DNA from: Cyclospora cayetanensis
Lineage: Eukaryota > Apicomplexa > Conoidasida > Eucoccidiorida > Eimeriidae
Direction of reading: 5' to 3'
Assembly (NCBI RefSeq): GCF_002999335.1
Contig: NW_020312116.1
Span: forward strand, 1-64,000
Length of the DNA: 64,000 bases
The notes below the pieces were generated by a model that saw only the letters and a program-made list of their open reading frames with translations, had not been told where the DNA came from and did not search any database. This document shows positions 11,801 to 23,816 of the stretch, in pieces. A program made the translations under genes and the position numbers. Position 1 is the first letter of the stretch, and every line of letters begins with the position of its first letter.

Positions 11801-14800
11801 ACACAGACCACCATACATGTGAGTCTCGGGGGAAGGGAGAAGAAGGGAGGAAACGACGTAGGGGGACAGACCAGAAGGCGAAAACACTTTAAGAAGGTGC
11901 GACAAAATCATGCACGAAGGTTTTGCATACGCCCAGATTAATATTAACAGGTGGGAAACGCGCCAGACATGGGTGGCCCCAGTAAGAGGAGCACAGCGAC
12001 AAGAGAGACAAACAAAGAGAGACAGAAAAACAAACAAACAGAGAAAGACAAACAAACAGAGAAAGACAAACAAACAGAGAAAGACAAACAAAGAGAGACA
12101 GAAAGACAAACAAACAGAGACAAACAGAGACAGAAAAACAAACAAACAGAGACAAACAGAGACAGAAAGACAAACAAACAGAGACAAACAGAGACAGAAA
12201 AACAAACAGAGACAGAAAAACAAACAGAGAGAGACAAGCAAACAAATAGACTAACAAACAAAGAAGCACACAAGGCGGGCGGGAAGAGAGAGAGGGTCCT
12301 CTTATCTTACTCCTCCTCTCCACAGCAAGGGGTTATTTGCAGCAGAGCCTCCAGCAGCGCTAAGCCGTCCATCTCCTGCCCCTGCATCGGTATCTCCGGG
12401 AGTTTTCGAGGATCTGAAGGCGCTGGTATTTGTGCTGTTTGTTCCGCCTCCACCAGCAGGGGTGTTGACTGCACAGGGCCCTTGTCTCCTTGCTGCTCCA
12501 AAGACACCTGACCCCAAGCCGTTATTCATGTTGCTAGCAGTGGGGCCCTGACGCCTTTGCCAATCCCTTAAGCTGCCTAATCCGCCAGCAGAGCTGCTAC
12601 TCACGCCACTGCTGCTGCTGCTGCTGCTCACCCCACTGCCACTGCTGCCACTCGCACCACTGCCACTGCCCACGCCACTGCTGCTAAGACTGTTGCCAGC
12701 GGCTCCCCCCGCGTTTTGCCTCCGCATCTCGTCTAAATCTCCGCAGCGGAAGAATCCCCACTCTGGAGTCGTTATGTGAGGCTTCAACACACGGTACAAC
12801 CCCACCAACTCCCTTACGGTAAAGGTACCCGGTGCTGCTGCTGCTCCTGCTGCTGCTGCTGCTGCTGCTCCTGCTGCTGCTCCTGCTGCTCCCGTCTTGG
12901 ACGCTGTCGCCACAGCACTTGCACCGCGAATTTCGACAGGAGAAAGGGCACGTCGGACGGGGGTGGCTGCAGCTGCTGCTACAGGTGTAGGGATGCCTGC
13001 TGCAGTTGCTGCAGTTGCTGCAGTTGCTGCTGTTGCTGCAGTTGCTGCTGTTGCTGCAGTTGCTGCTGTTGCTGCTGGAAGGGGAGGGACACCAGCTGCT
13101 GCTGCTGCTGCTGCTGCTGCTGCAGTTGTTGCAGTTGTTGCAGTTGCAGTTGCAGTTGCTGGAAGGGGAGGGATACCAGCTGCAGCTGCAGTTGCAGCAG
13201 TTGCTGGAAGTGGAGAAGCATCTGTAGCTACAGCCTCTTCTGGCGAAGTCTCTGCCGCACATGGCGCTGTCTTGTTGAGCTGGCGAACGGTAATAGTAGG
13301 TGCAGCAGACTCGGCAGCTGCTGCTGGCACTGCAGCTCCTGCTGCCCCCTGCTGCTGCACGGGCAAAAGGCTGCCAGACCCCTTCGATGCGTGAGACGAG
13401 GCGGTAGGGGGAGCAGACTGCGGCGTGTCTTGTGCAGTCGCAGCCTCCCTATGCACAGCTGTCTTCCGTCCCGCAGTCGAAGGGGAGCGCCCTGTGGCTG
13501 CTGAGGGACCGTGACTCTCCGCTTTTTGCTGCTGCTGAGCTTCAGCTACCGCAGAATTTACTTCCAACTTGGCGACTACTCGCTGCTGTTTCTGTTGCTG
13601 CTGTGGCTGTTGTTGCTGCTGCTGTTTCTGTGGCTGTTGCTGCTGCTGTTTCTGTTGCTGCTGTGGCTGCTGTTGCTGCACATGCTGCTGCTGCACATGC
13701 TGCTGCTGCACATGGAGGTTCTCTCTTGGGCTCCTTCCACGGCGAGGACTGCTGACGCGAGACGCTCGTCTGCTGCTCGTGGCAACAGGCGTAGGCGTTG
13801 CGGAGCCGGAGTCTACAGCCAGAAGGCTGCGAGTCTCGCATGTTGCTGCGGCAGACAGCTTCTTGGGGGTCGCTGCGCTCGCATGCAGCGGCTCTTGAAC
13901 GGCAACATCATCTGCAGCATTTGCGTCAGGCTGACGGTCTCTTCGCGACAGCTTCCGTTGCTGGTGGGGGTGCTCAGGAACGCCTCTTTCTGCATTTTCA
14001 GCAGAAGCAGCTGCAGCAGAACCGTCCGAGGCAGCCGCAGACGAAGCTCTCCTGCTGACGCTCGACGTTGGGGTCCTTATTGAAGCCTTATGCGGCTGGT
14101 GATGAGGCTCTGCCGGAGTCGAAGGGGGGGGAGGCGCTGCTGGCTGCAGATCCGACGTAAACGTGTCTGCAGAACCTACAGCTTGCTGCTGCACGTGTGG
14201 CTGTTGTACTTGTTGTTGTACTTGTTGTTGCATTTGTTGCTGCTCATCTGCTCTGTCTGCAGAATCTCGCTTCGCTCCCCTCTCCACGGCGATGTTTTGC
14301 ACCTTCTTCCTGGCTCGCCTATCTTGTTGCTGCTGCTGCTGCGCTGCTGCTGCTGCTGCTCCTACGCTTGCTGCGGCAGGAGACACTTGACGACGAATGG
14401 ACACGGCAGCGGCAGAGCGGTCTGCTGCTGCTGCTGCTGCTGCTGTTGGATTTGCAGCCAAAGGCAGGGAGGGCCCCTCCGCAAGCGGGTTGCTCCGCGA
14501 TGCTTCCCCTGCAGCAGCAGGTGTGCCGACGATCTCTGCAACAGGTCTGGAGAAAAGACGCCCCCCCCCCATCTGCTGCTGCTGCTGCATCCTCAATTGC
14601 TGCTGCTGCTGCAGGGCACCTTCACCTCTCGGATGTTGCTGCTGCTGCTGCCGGGAGGCGTCTGCTGCAGCAGGAGGGCTTGCAGTCGAGCCCACGTGCA
14701 GGGGTGGAGGGGGGGCCCCTCCCCCGGTGAGTGGCGCTTGCTGCTGCTGCTGCTGCTGCTGCATGACATGCAGCAGAGGAGGAGGAACGGAGGCTTGCAT

Positions 14801-15566
14801 GACCAAGGGAATGTCTCCACAGTGTGGCAGCGGCAGCCGAGCTCCGTAGGGAAGCAGGTGGCTGCCCATGAGGCCATACACCGGAATCGCTGCTGCTGCT
14901 GCTGCACCTGCTGCTGCTGCTGCTGCTGCTTGGTTCGGGTGCAGGGGCCCCCCCGCCCCTGGACGCGCCCCGGCCCCAAAGGCCTGCATCTGCTGAGGGG
15001 CCCCCCCCGCTGCCGAAGCTGCCGAGTGGGGCAGCTGCTGGGGGCCCCTCATGTCTCCTCCAGGCAACAGAAAGGGGTACGCTGGCTGCTGCATGCCTAG
15101 CGGCAACAGGGCATGCGGAGGCAGGGCCCCCAGCATCTGCGGAGGCTGGATAAGACTGCCAGGCATCATCTCGCGCTGCTGCTGTTGCAGCACAGGCCGC
15201 TGCTGCTGAGGAGCAGCTGCTGCACCCTCCATCATTTGGGGGTGTTGCTGCTGCTGTTGCTGTTGCGGCTGCAGCCCCGCCGCAGCAGTGTCGGCACCGT
15301 TCATGGGGTGCTGCTGCTGCTGCTGCGGCAATTCGCCTACACCCGCCGCCCCCCCGTGCTGCTGCTGCTGGTGATGCTGCTGCTGGTGATGCTGCTGCTG
15401 CTGCCGCGCGCTGGCTTGGCGGTCCGCCTTCCTTTGCCGCGTGCGCTCTCCCCGGGGGCCCCGGCCGGAGGGGGGCCCCCCCCCCTGGAGTGCCGCTGCA
15501 GCGGCTTCTCCCGCAGTTACAAACTGCTGGGGGGGCGGCTGGTGGGGAGGGTGCTGCGACCCCCGG

Positions 15567-15620
<54 letters not shown>

Positions 15621-18066
15621 GCTGCTGGAGGGAAGGGGGGGCCGTAGGGAGACGAAGGGGCTGGCCCGCCAAGGGGGCCCTGATGCATCATGCGTCCGTA
15701 CCCATGAGGGGCCCCATGCATCTCAATCCCCAGGGGCGGAGGGGGCCCCGCCTCCATGAAGGGCCTGGGGGCCCCCCCGCAGTCCGCTAAAGGCCGCATC
15801 ATGCCCGGTTGGGGGCCCTGCTGCTGCTGTGGATCTAGGGGCCCTCCCGCTGCAACCAGGGGAGCACCCTCTGCACTGACCACCTCGCCAGCGCATTCAT
15901 GCTGCTGCTGCTGCTGCTGCTGCTGTGAAAGCGTGCTCTCGTTGCTTCTCCGGCCTGCTGAGGGTCCTGAGGGGCCCCTCTGTTGAGCGGGGGTTCTCAC
16001 AGGCGCTGTGGAGGAGTCTGCCGCAGCATCTCCTGCAGCAGCGGCGGCAGCGGCAGCGGCCTGTTGTCGTGGTTGCTGCTGCTGCTGTTGCTGCTGTTGC
16101 TGCACGTTGCGAGCCGCTGCATTGTGGATTTTCCTGCGCTCTCTTTTAACCATTTGTCCTACGTGCACCGCTTCTCCCGAGTTCGTACGGCGCGCAAGGC
16201 CTCCTGCTGCTGCTGCCTCCTGCTGCAGCTGCTGCTGCAGCTGTTGGGGGCCCTCTGCTGGAGGGCCTGCTGTATCTGCGTGCCCAGTCACCGTGCTGCT
16301 GCTAGTTTGCGAATGGTGTCGGTGCTGCTGCTGCTGGCAGTCCGCCTGCGCCGCTGTTGCCTCTCCAGGGGCTCCTGCTGCTGCTGCTGCTGCTGCTGGC
16401 GCACTGCCAGCAGGCTGTGGGTGCTGCTGCTGAGGCTCTGTGAGAGAAGGATCTCCGTTGATTACTCTCCCTGTTTTGGGGTCTCTAATCTCCAGAGCAT
16501 TCTTCTTGCGGGGGCCCGCCTGCTGCAAGGGGTGCTGCTGAGGCCTCTGCTGGAGAGCCCCGGGGGGCCCCCCCCACATGGCCCCATAGGCGGGATACAT
16601 CGCCAGGGGGGCCCCGTACGAGCCAACCAGAGAGAGTGGATCGTACCGGTAGCCTGCGGCAGCCGCTGCCGCTGCTGCTGCCGCTGCTGCTGCCCCGTGA
16701 GGCCCTCCAACATGGTGGTGATGCTGTGGCTGCTGCACTGAGGCGTCCCCCATCGCTCCCGGGGGGGGCCCCCGGCCGTAGTGTTGGGGATGCTGCGGGT
16801 CCAAGTGCATCGGGTGCGGAGGGCCCCCTCTCTCGGCCCCCTGCTCTTGAAGCTCGGCCACGTGCAGCAACTGCTGCTGCTGCTGCGCGTGCTGCTGCTG
16901 CAGCGTCTCGCCGTGGTGGTGGGGCCCTTCGAACCGATGCGGGGGCCCCCCCCCATGGTGGGGGCCCCCCGTCCCTTCACCCAGCGCAGCCCCCGGAGGG
17001 GCCGTGCTGGCCGCACCGGCCGAGGGGGGCCCCATGAGCACAGGGGCCACACGGCCGCCTCCATGCATCATTGCTGCTGCTGCTGCTTGCTGCTGCTGCT
17101 GCTGCACATGGTGATGTTCGAAGGCATGGCTCATGGGAGGCTGCTGCTGCTGCCCTTCCGCCGCTGGCAGCTGCTGCTGGGGCTGTTGTTGCTGCTGTTG
17201 CTGCGCCCCCCGGCTTCTCACGAAGGGCTGTTGATGTGGGGCCCCCCCATGCACGTGAGGCGGCGGCAGCGGCTGCTGCTGCTGCTGCTGCATCTGGGGG
17301 CCTCCCCCCCTCGGCAAGTGGTGGGGCCCTGCATGGGCAGGGGCCCCCATATTCGGAGGCGGGAGGCTTTCCGCGTCGGGGCCCCCATGAGGCCCTGCGA
17401 ACGCCCCGGAAAGGGGAGGGTACGGCTGCTGCTGCTGCAGCGGGGGGCCCCCTCCCCCCCCCCCCTGACTCCCGTGTCCATGCTGCAAACCACCTCCTCC
17501 TGCTCTGTGGGGCCCACCTGAACGCGAGGGGCCCCCGTGGTGATGAAAGCCTCGACCCCTGAGCCACGCCGCAACAAAGACGGAAGGACTAGCGATCAGC
17601 AGGGATCCTGCGGCGGCAAAGAGAGACGCTGTGGCGCATGCAGGCCAAGTTTCTACAAAAAAACCACTTGACGAGGAGACAGCCACGAGTCTGAAGGGCT
17701 CTCTAGCCGTCACACCAAGAGGAAACGCCCGTCACTGAGGGGTCAAACATTCGGCAAGCGGCCGTATAAGATACCGTCCAGTCCCCCTATGCATACATCA
17801 CTCTCCGCGTAAGAACTTGCGATTCCGACACGAAGGGTATCACAGTATGGCTTCCCCGTTCCACCGAGGCACACGAGTCAACACGTGCCTCTCTTTGCAT
17901 AGCCTTGTATCGAGATATATGTACAAATACGTAGCCTTCCACACAGACCTTTAGCACCGCCAAAACGTATGTATGGCAAGCAATGCACGAAAAACCCTAA
18001 ATTGACACAGTTTAAATTGTGGGTATATGTCGAGGTTACTTGCATGGGTTCCGGGTATGCCTATGC

Positions 18067-18116
<50 letters not shown>

Positions 18117-18396
18117 CTATACATATATGTATACAACATCTATATACGTGCATGAGATCACAGATTCATGCATGCAGATTGAGTCCTGAGTACCCTCGCA
18201 AGTGCAGACGATTCTGGTAGAGCGGCTAACCCGCCGTCCATCAGCGTGGAGGCATTTTTGCCGATACGGCAGTATATCGAGAAAAGGCGGAAAAAGCCCA
18301 GACAGACTACAGGAGGAGCAGAAGCGACACTCACCTCCCAGCAAACTTTCCACCCCGTTGTCGGGAGAACGGGGGAGGATCCAGTGGCGATGACAT
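8575..18396 (-). CDS. EIF4G: Translation initiation factor eIF4G, giant Gln-rich form
   Basis: Scaffold of the cap-binding complex; the MIF4G domain binds eIF4A and, in other eukaryotes, contributes to eIF3/RNA contacts. Nine exons in transcript order: 18396-18335, 17558-12311, 11634-11512, 11275-11069, 10888-10740, 10494-10232, 9840-9641, 9454-8973, 8803-8575. All phases agree, giving 2320 residues against about 1600 for human eIF4G1. Exon 1 encodes a short leader starting [13 protein letters not shown]. Exon 2 (about 1750 residues) is Gly/Pro/His-rich then dominated by Gln and Ala runs, the longest about 17 CAG codons. A candidate eIF4E-binding motif FTVRELV lies at 12823-12803 (about residue 1600). 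Exons 4-7 encode the MIF4G domain (about 1830-2080), with [22 protein letters not shown] and [13 protein letters not shown] matching the family. The tail is Ala-rich then helical; no MA3 domain could be assigned. Repeats fill several introns. Confidence 0.9.
9849..10110. repeat. CATA/CACA microsatellite in eIF4G intron 6
   Basis: About 260 bp of CATACA-type units filling most of the intron between MIF4G exons 6 and 7. It produces long artificial open frames on both strands (Tyr/Val/Cys/Met or His/Thr/Tyr repeats), which are not genes. Confidence 0.95.
11441..11494. repeat. Six copies of a 9-bp repeat in eIF4G intron 3
   Basis: Perfect tandem repeat of AGAGCAGCA, six units, between exons 3 and 4. 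On the minus strand it would read Ala-Ala-Leu, but it lies between a good donor (11511) and a good acceptor (11276). Confidence 0.9.
11998..12250. repeat. GACAAACA-type repeat in eIF4G intron 2
   Basis: About 250 bp of imperfect GACAAACAAACAGA units mixed with GACAGAAA units, within the intron between the Gln-rich exon and exon 3. It gives long Lys/Thr/Asn/Gln frames on plus and Leu/Phe/Val/Cys frames on minus, treated as artefacts. Confidence 0.95.
12803..12823 (-). other. Candidate eIF4E-binding motif in eIF4G
   Basis: The encoded FTVRELV followed by GLYRV fits the eIF4E-binding pattern Y-x4-L-hydrophobic, except that Phe replaces the canonical Tyr. It lies about 200 residues before the MIF4G domain, on the N-terminal side as expected for eIF4G. 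Binding is an inference. Confidence 0.45.
15568..15621. repeat. Longest CAG/CTG run
   Basis: About 17 consecutive CTG units on plus, read as Gln on minus within eIF4G. It is the longest of many pure CAG runs across 12600-17450; CAA codons are almost absent from these runs, suggesting recent slippage expansion. Confidence 0.95.
18069..18111. repeat. (AT)n microsatellite in eIF4G intron 1
   Basis: About 20 perfect AT dinucleotides between eIF4G exons 1 and 2. A TGCATGCA octamer follows at 18169-18176 in the same intron. Confidence 0.95.
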
Positions 18397-21300
18397 GGTG
18401 CTGCTGCTGCAGAAGGGGCCCTTAGCGCCGTGTGGCTGTGGCTTCACGCGTTTGTGCGGGGGGCATCATACGAAACGAGGCCATACACGCCCCCCGTATG
18501 TCTATGATGCAAAAACACGTTATAGAGTGGCGTTCTGGCGATATCAACAATACTGCTGCACTGGCAGCAACGCAGACAAGACAATGCCTGTAGCGGAAAA
18601 AACACACAGTCCCAAGAGCCCTACCACACACATGGGTAAGTGCGCCTACAACGCACCACTACATGCACTGCCGCAGGAAGCACGGGCATGTACAAGCGTC
18701 AACAAATCTCCCCTCTCCGCTGTCGTGCCCTCCCAAGGGGCCGCTCGATGGGGGCCCGCTGCTTGGGTGGACCCCAAAGCTGCCCCTGAAGCTCATCGAA
18801 TCTGGAGCAGCCCGTTGCTGGCGCTGCTACCCACCTAAAAGATAAAAGAGACAAGGCGTAAGAAGGCTTTCGAGGAGGCGCCGAAAAGTATCAAAAAGAA
18901 GTACGGAGGGGCCCCTCTGCAGCCGCGGGGCTTAGCACGTGGTGTCTCACGGGAGAGATAGCACGCCCCCACCGCTGCCTTTGCTGGTGCTGCTGCTCCA
19001 GCAGTATGAAATAAAGAAAAATAAGGAAGAAGCAAGGCTCCCAAAGGACCGGTAGCAACCCACCAACACAGCCCAGCTGCCCAGACAGCAGAGAGTAAGC
19101 CTGGGGTTACAGGAGGATGCTTGCGTCCCCCCTTCTTCTTATACGAGCCTCCCTCTCCCTTATTCTCTGCTGCGGCTACACGTAGCTGAAAATCCTGCCT
19201 AAATTTGTCAAAAAAAAACTTGCTGCTCCCGCCGGTAACCTTGCCTCCGCAGCACAGCACGGCTGCAGCAGCAGCTGCAGCAGCTGCAGCAGAAGCTGGA
19301 TGGCAGCCACTGCTGCCCGCTTCACCACGCTTGCCGCCTGGTCCTCGCTCTGCTTTCAGCCAAACTGGAGTTACAAATTAGACACTTTGACATTACACTA
19401 TTTGCTTATGCATTTTGGGGGCGCTTTCAGGGATCTTGACATCATTTTCAGCGCCTTGTAATACCATGAACTTCTTTCCTTGCGGGGCCCGAAGCCAGCC
19501 CGATGGTGCCGCCTCAGTTGCTGCTGATCCAGATAAGCATTTGCCATCATCGATACAGCACCCGCTGATGCTAAACCTAAAAGCAGTTGCTGCTATCTAT
19601 ATGGCCCCCGCTGACCAGCCGATACCTCTCTGAGGACTAAGTTATTTTAATGTACACTCGGAGCCACTTCCCCACACCCACAAAACCGCCAGGGTGCCCC
19701 CTCACCATACGCGGAAGGGGCAAAATTAGAACAGAGTTGTTTTTAATGACAAATCATCAGTTATATATATCGAGTAAGAGACTAAATTTGATGTCTCGCA
19801 TCAGTCGCACTACGCAATAGCCCTTATACTGTGGGTGCTAAGGTGTGCGCACATCTTCACACCAGCTACACGAGTTACATCTAACTAGGCATTTTTGTAA
19901 ACATTTGACCATCTGTTTCGTCTACTCGCAATAACAATAATCTCTATCCAAGAAGACGCAGCTTTGCGCCCGTGTGCTCTAGATATCACGTACAACTAGC
20001 AATGGATGCTAGGGTGCTTTCAGGGACGGGCAACGCGCACCACAGATGTTTCTTTGCCTTGATGTTGAAAACTCGGGTAGGCATCGGCAAGAAAAAGGGG
20101 CAGTTTTTTCGAGCACTTCTCAATAACGTCCTGTTCATTTTGTGTTGAGTCGGAAGTTATATGTCCGCCTACGTCGATATTAAATGAAGCGTGGTAGCTG
20201 GTAGCACTGTGTCGTAGTACAATGCAGCGGTTCCCCGCTCAACTATTCGCCGTGGATGCAGGGGGAATATTAAATATCCCACAAAACTTTTCCAGTTTCG
20301 ATTGACTTATTTGGCGCTTCAACAAATTGGTTTCCATGGCACCAGGGTAGGTTGGATGGAAGCTCACGGTGGCGCGACATCGTTGGGGCAGCAGACGCCG
20401 TCCTGCAAGCTGTGGAGTGCACAGTGACTCCGCGATTGGTAAAAGGCATAATTTGCCAGCCAATAATGGATGTACCAATAAGGCGATGATAATCATTCGT
20501 CAGCCAGTTGGAGAAGTACCTCGCTTCGTGTCACCAAGATAATGAGAAACGTTGGCTTTTTGTCGAATATACAAGGCAGAATAAATTCAATCTTGGCTTT
20601 CCTGATGAAGAGGAAGGCATTCACCAGCAGGGATTACAACAGCTCAAGCCTTCGTACATGCCCTCCCCAACTAATATATGCCGAGATCAACTTAACAGCA
20701 AGCTTCCGGCGAAAAAAGAAAGGCTAAGCACGCGAATTCATCAATACATCCACACGTTGCGGAACATGAAACTTTGTTTTGCAATAGTGACAAAGTACAC
20801 GAAGGCCTCGCCCTTTAAGTGGCTTTCCTCATGACTACCGAAGTGACAATTCGGGCGATCGCAAAAATGGGCATTCACACAGCGAACAAACACCGAACCC
20901 ATGGGGCTCCCACCAATGATAGACCACCCTAGGTCTCAAAAGCATGTGAGCGCAGCTCCTGTGTCGTTGGCTGCAAGAATAAACACAGAGAATGACAAGC
21001 GCTTGATGACTTCAGAGTAACACTTTATTCACTGCCTCAATTTAGCTCGGTGCTGGAACCAACAAGGGCTGCAGTATTACTTTTAGAGTCTCAGATTGGA
21101 GAAACTTGACGCCAGATTCAATACAAATAAGTGGAGAACCCATTGAATGTCCTCCCAAAAAACCTCCCTTTTTCATTCCCCTTTTTCTCCTGATCGTGCC
21201 CCTCACAGCTCAACGCACGAGAGGAGAGGGGGGCACCTAGTATGCGCGCTCCTGCACTCCCTAAGCATTTCGAGTATTCCTATCTTTTTGCGCGTACTGT

Positions 21301-23816
21301 ATAGAGCACACACGTATTTACACACAATATCTTGCTTTTTATCGTACGGGAATAACCATGTTCTGTAATATATAAGATACAAAAACAGCCAATGCATTTA
21401 TTCAAATCCTTGCCAGTATATAGTATAACATGAGGAATGTAGTAGAAATTGCCAAAGTGTAGCTTGGTCCAACACAGTAGCTCTACTTCAACTTCTCAAA
21501 CAGCGGCTTCATAAAAAGTAGATGGTTCTGTGGCAGGAAACTTTTACAACCCCCACGCCCCCTAGGAGGCGGCGTTGGGGGTACATAGACTCAAACCGAG
21601 GCCAGTGCTCGATCACACCCCTACTCTATGTGGTTATACTACTGTTTGGCACATTTTACTGCACCAGTTGTCTTCAACAAGGACCTAAAATGACTATTTA
21701 CCAATTTTTAAATCTTTTTGTCTGTATTATTCACTGAGGAACAGCGTCAGCTCGCCAAAGTGAAACTCAATGCTCTCAGTGTGCGCTTGACGCTATGTGC
21801 AACTAGCCGCGAATGCCTGAAGTGCTTAAAAGGTGCATCAAAGTGGACCCTAAACGCAACTCATCATTGCTTATATCGGAACCCCGCGAGATGCGGGCAG
21901 GAGAAAGAGAAACTTCTTTTGGAGGGACACACATAACTATCAATTAAACTTGCATTGAATCTGGAACTGCATATCTTCAAACGAAGGCCTTCGATGGAGC
22001 GTTACACCTACCCTATCGCCCGCCCTCACCCCACAGTGTCTGGGCATTAGGAAAGGAACAGCACTTAGAATGGAGATAGCTCAGCCCTTTGAGCACTTCT
22101 GCCTCTCATGGAAAGTCACGCAGAGTAACTTCTTGCACAAGAAGTGCGTATTTATTCTTGTAGTACACAGGAAAGCCAATTCTTCCAATAAGATAAGCCA
22201 AAACATGAATTTTCTGCTTAAAATGGCTCCAGATCAAGCACATTAACTGTAGGAGTAATAGATCTGTACCTAAGCGGGGAGGAGAAATCGGGGTAAGGAA
22301 GGTATTCGTTTCCAGGAGAAAGCAGTTCAGAACGCACATAGTAGCGTATGCTCCACGTCTAAGCGCTCATTGAAGTACCCTACCTTTCTACTTTCGCCGA
22401 AGTAGTGGTCCCCTACTTGACTGAGTTGTTCTGCCGGTAGCCATGAGGGGAGTGAAGCTGTTCCTAGAGCACTGTGCTATCTTTAGATAGCAACGTAGTC
22501 CTATAACTTTTTCGGAGTCTATTAGAGACAGTTGCATCTCGATGGCGCCTTCTACTGCTGTCTTGTCGATCTTGTAGCATCCAAGGCACGGAACCTCAGT
22601 TCATGTGATTCCCTACCTCTCATCTCTTCAACTCTCAAGAGCAGCCTCCTTAACTGGTATCCCAAAGAATTGTAAGTGCCGGTGAAGCCTTGAGTGAGTA
22701 GCTGCCCTAGTTTCATTATCTGATCTACGCTTCTGGCGGCAAAGATTTATAAGTGCTAGTTCTGGCAGTTGTCACCCTTTCGTGATTGAAATATCTGTAA
22801 ATTTGGCAACCTCAATTACGCAAAATGCATAGAAAAAATGAAGAAGGGACGAAAAGGCAGAAAACGACAGTGTTCTCGCACAAGCAGAGGGTGGCGGTTT
22901 GGTCTGCTGCTACTGCAACTGCTGCATCTGCTGCTGCTAGTTTGATAGGGTGTTGTCGGTGGCAGTGTACGGGGGCCAGGATAAATGATTTTTGTGGGAC
23001 TTTCTACCCCGATTCCTATCTCTGTCGCATACTTGAATCTCGGGTATATATATGTACCCACGCTTCCATCGCACAGTAGCAGCGTGGCAGTCACCAAGAT
23101 CCAAAACCGCAAATTCCAAGCCCCAAATTCAAATCTCTAACCCCTGCACATTGTAGGATCTACAGGAAGCCCCAACTCCTATTTTACAGGTTTTCGCCCC
23201 TGAGTGGTACGGCAGTTCTAGGGCCTCGCAGGAGTGCAGGTCGCGTGCTGCGCAAGGGGCCCCCGTTCTTAATGTCGCAGGGGTATCTTGCCTTCATAAG
23301 GTGTCAGGGGAATAGAAGGTCTGGGCATCGCGCTCAGACGCATGAGGCCTTAGGGCCCCTTCCTCCCCACCCATAGGGCCCTACCCAGATGGATTCCGAG
23401 CAAAACAAGAACCCCGTTCCTCTGATGTGCTCCATGGAGCTCAGAACTGAATGTTCAGAGGCGGCCACTGCTCCCTCAGACTCCAGGGATGACTGTAAGA
23501 CGCCAAGCGCTCCACTTGCTCCCCGCGTGACCCTTAAGCTGCTAGCTATTGCTCCTGCATGCATGCTCTACACGAGTGGGTGTAGGCAGTAACCGGCTCA
23601 GAGCTATGGCTGTCATCGTCCTTAGGGGTCAGACTGCCATTAGACGGCAGATAGATTGGAAGCGAACCACAGATCTTGCATTCGGTGCAGCCAGCGATGG
23701 GCAGAAAGCTGCGAACAAAGAACTGCAGACGAGGGGAGGGGGGAGGGTGAGACGTTGGAGTAAGTGGAAGCCCCATAGGAAGCACAGGCCTTTGCTGCTG
23801 TTGTTCTTCTTCTTGG
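18397..23816. other. Long gene-poor segment
   Basis: Upstream flank of eIF4G followed by about 5 kb with no confidently coding frame. From about 19350 to 22800 the sequence is visibly more AT-rich, lacks CAG runs, and open frames are short and domainless (for example 20508-20834, 108 codons). Diverged mobile-element remains cannot be excluded by eye, but I see no terminal repeats, reverse transcriptase motifs or integrase motifs. Confidence 0.5.
18835..19365 (-). CDS. Possible exon of a membrane protein
   Basis: Open frame on minus with no in-frame ATG. It could begin after an acceptor-like CTCCAG at about 19365. It contains a short Ala run (CAG repeat in the Ala frame), a basic/aromatic stretch (KFFFDKFRQDFQLRV), then a hydrophobic segment (VWAAGLCWWVATGPLGALLL) long enough to cross a membrane. 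The mix of charged, aromatic and hydrophobic blocks is more protein-like than its surroundings, but no family is recognised and no partner exon was found. It may be spurious. Confidence 0.25.
   Translation of the reverse strand, partial: VWLKAERGPGGKRGEAGSSGCHPASAAAAAAAAAAVLCCGGKVTGGSSKFFFDKFRQDFQLRVAAAENKGEGGSYKKKGGRKHPPVTPGLLSAVWAAGLCWWVATGPLGALLLPYFSLFHTAGAAAPAKAAVGACYLSRETPRAKPRGCRGAPPYFFLILFGASSKAFLRLVSFIF

Noticed and set aside
11690..12323. Leu/Phe/Val/Cys-rich 'membrane' frames and the Lys/Gln/Thr-rich plus frame
   Set aside because: Translations of the GACAAACA repeat in eIF4G intron 2.
12776..17577. Long plus- and minus-strand frames rich in Leu, Cys or Ser (for example 14090-15100, 12776-13504, 15113-15790)
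   Set aside because: They are alternate-frame readings of CTG/CAG repeats within the eIF4G exon; only the minus Gln frame joins the MIF4G domain.
20508..20834. 108-codon frame in AT-rich DNA as a gene or retroelement remnant
   Set aside because: No reverse transcriptase, integrase or terminal-repeat features and no family resemblance; length is compatible with chance.
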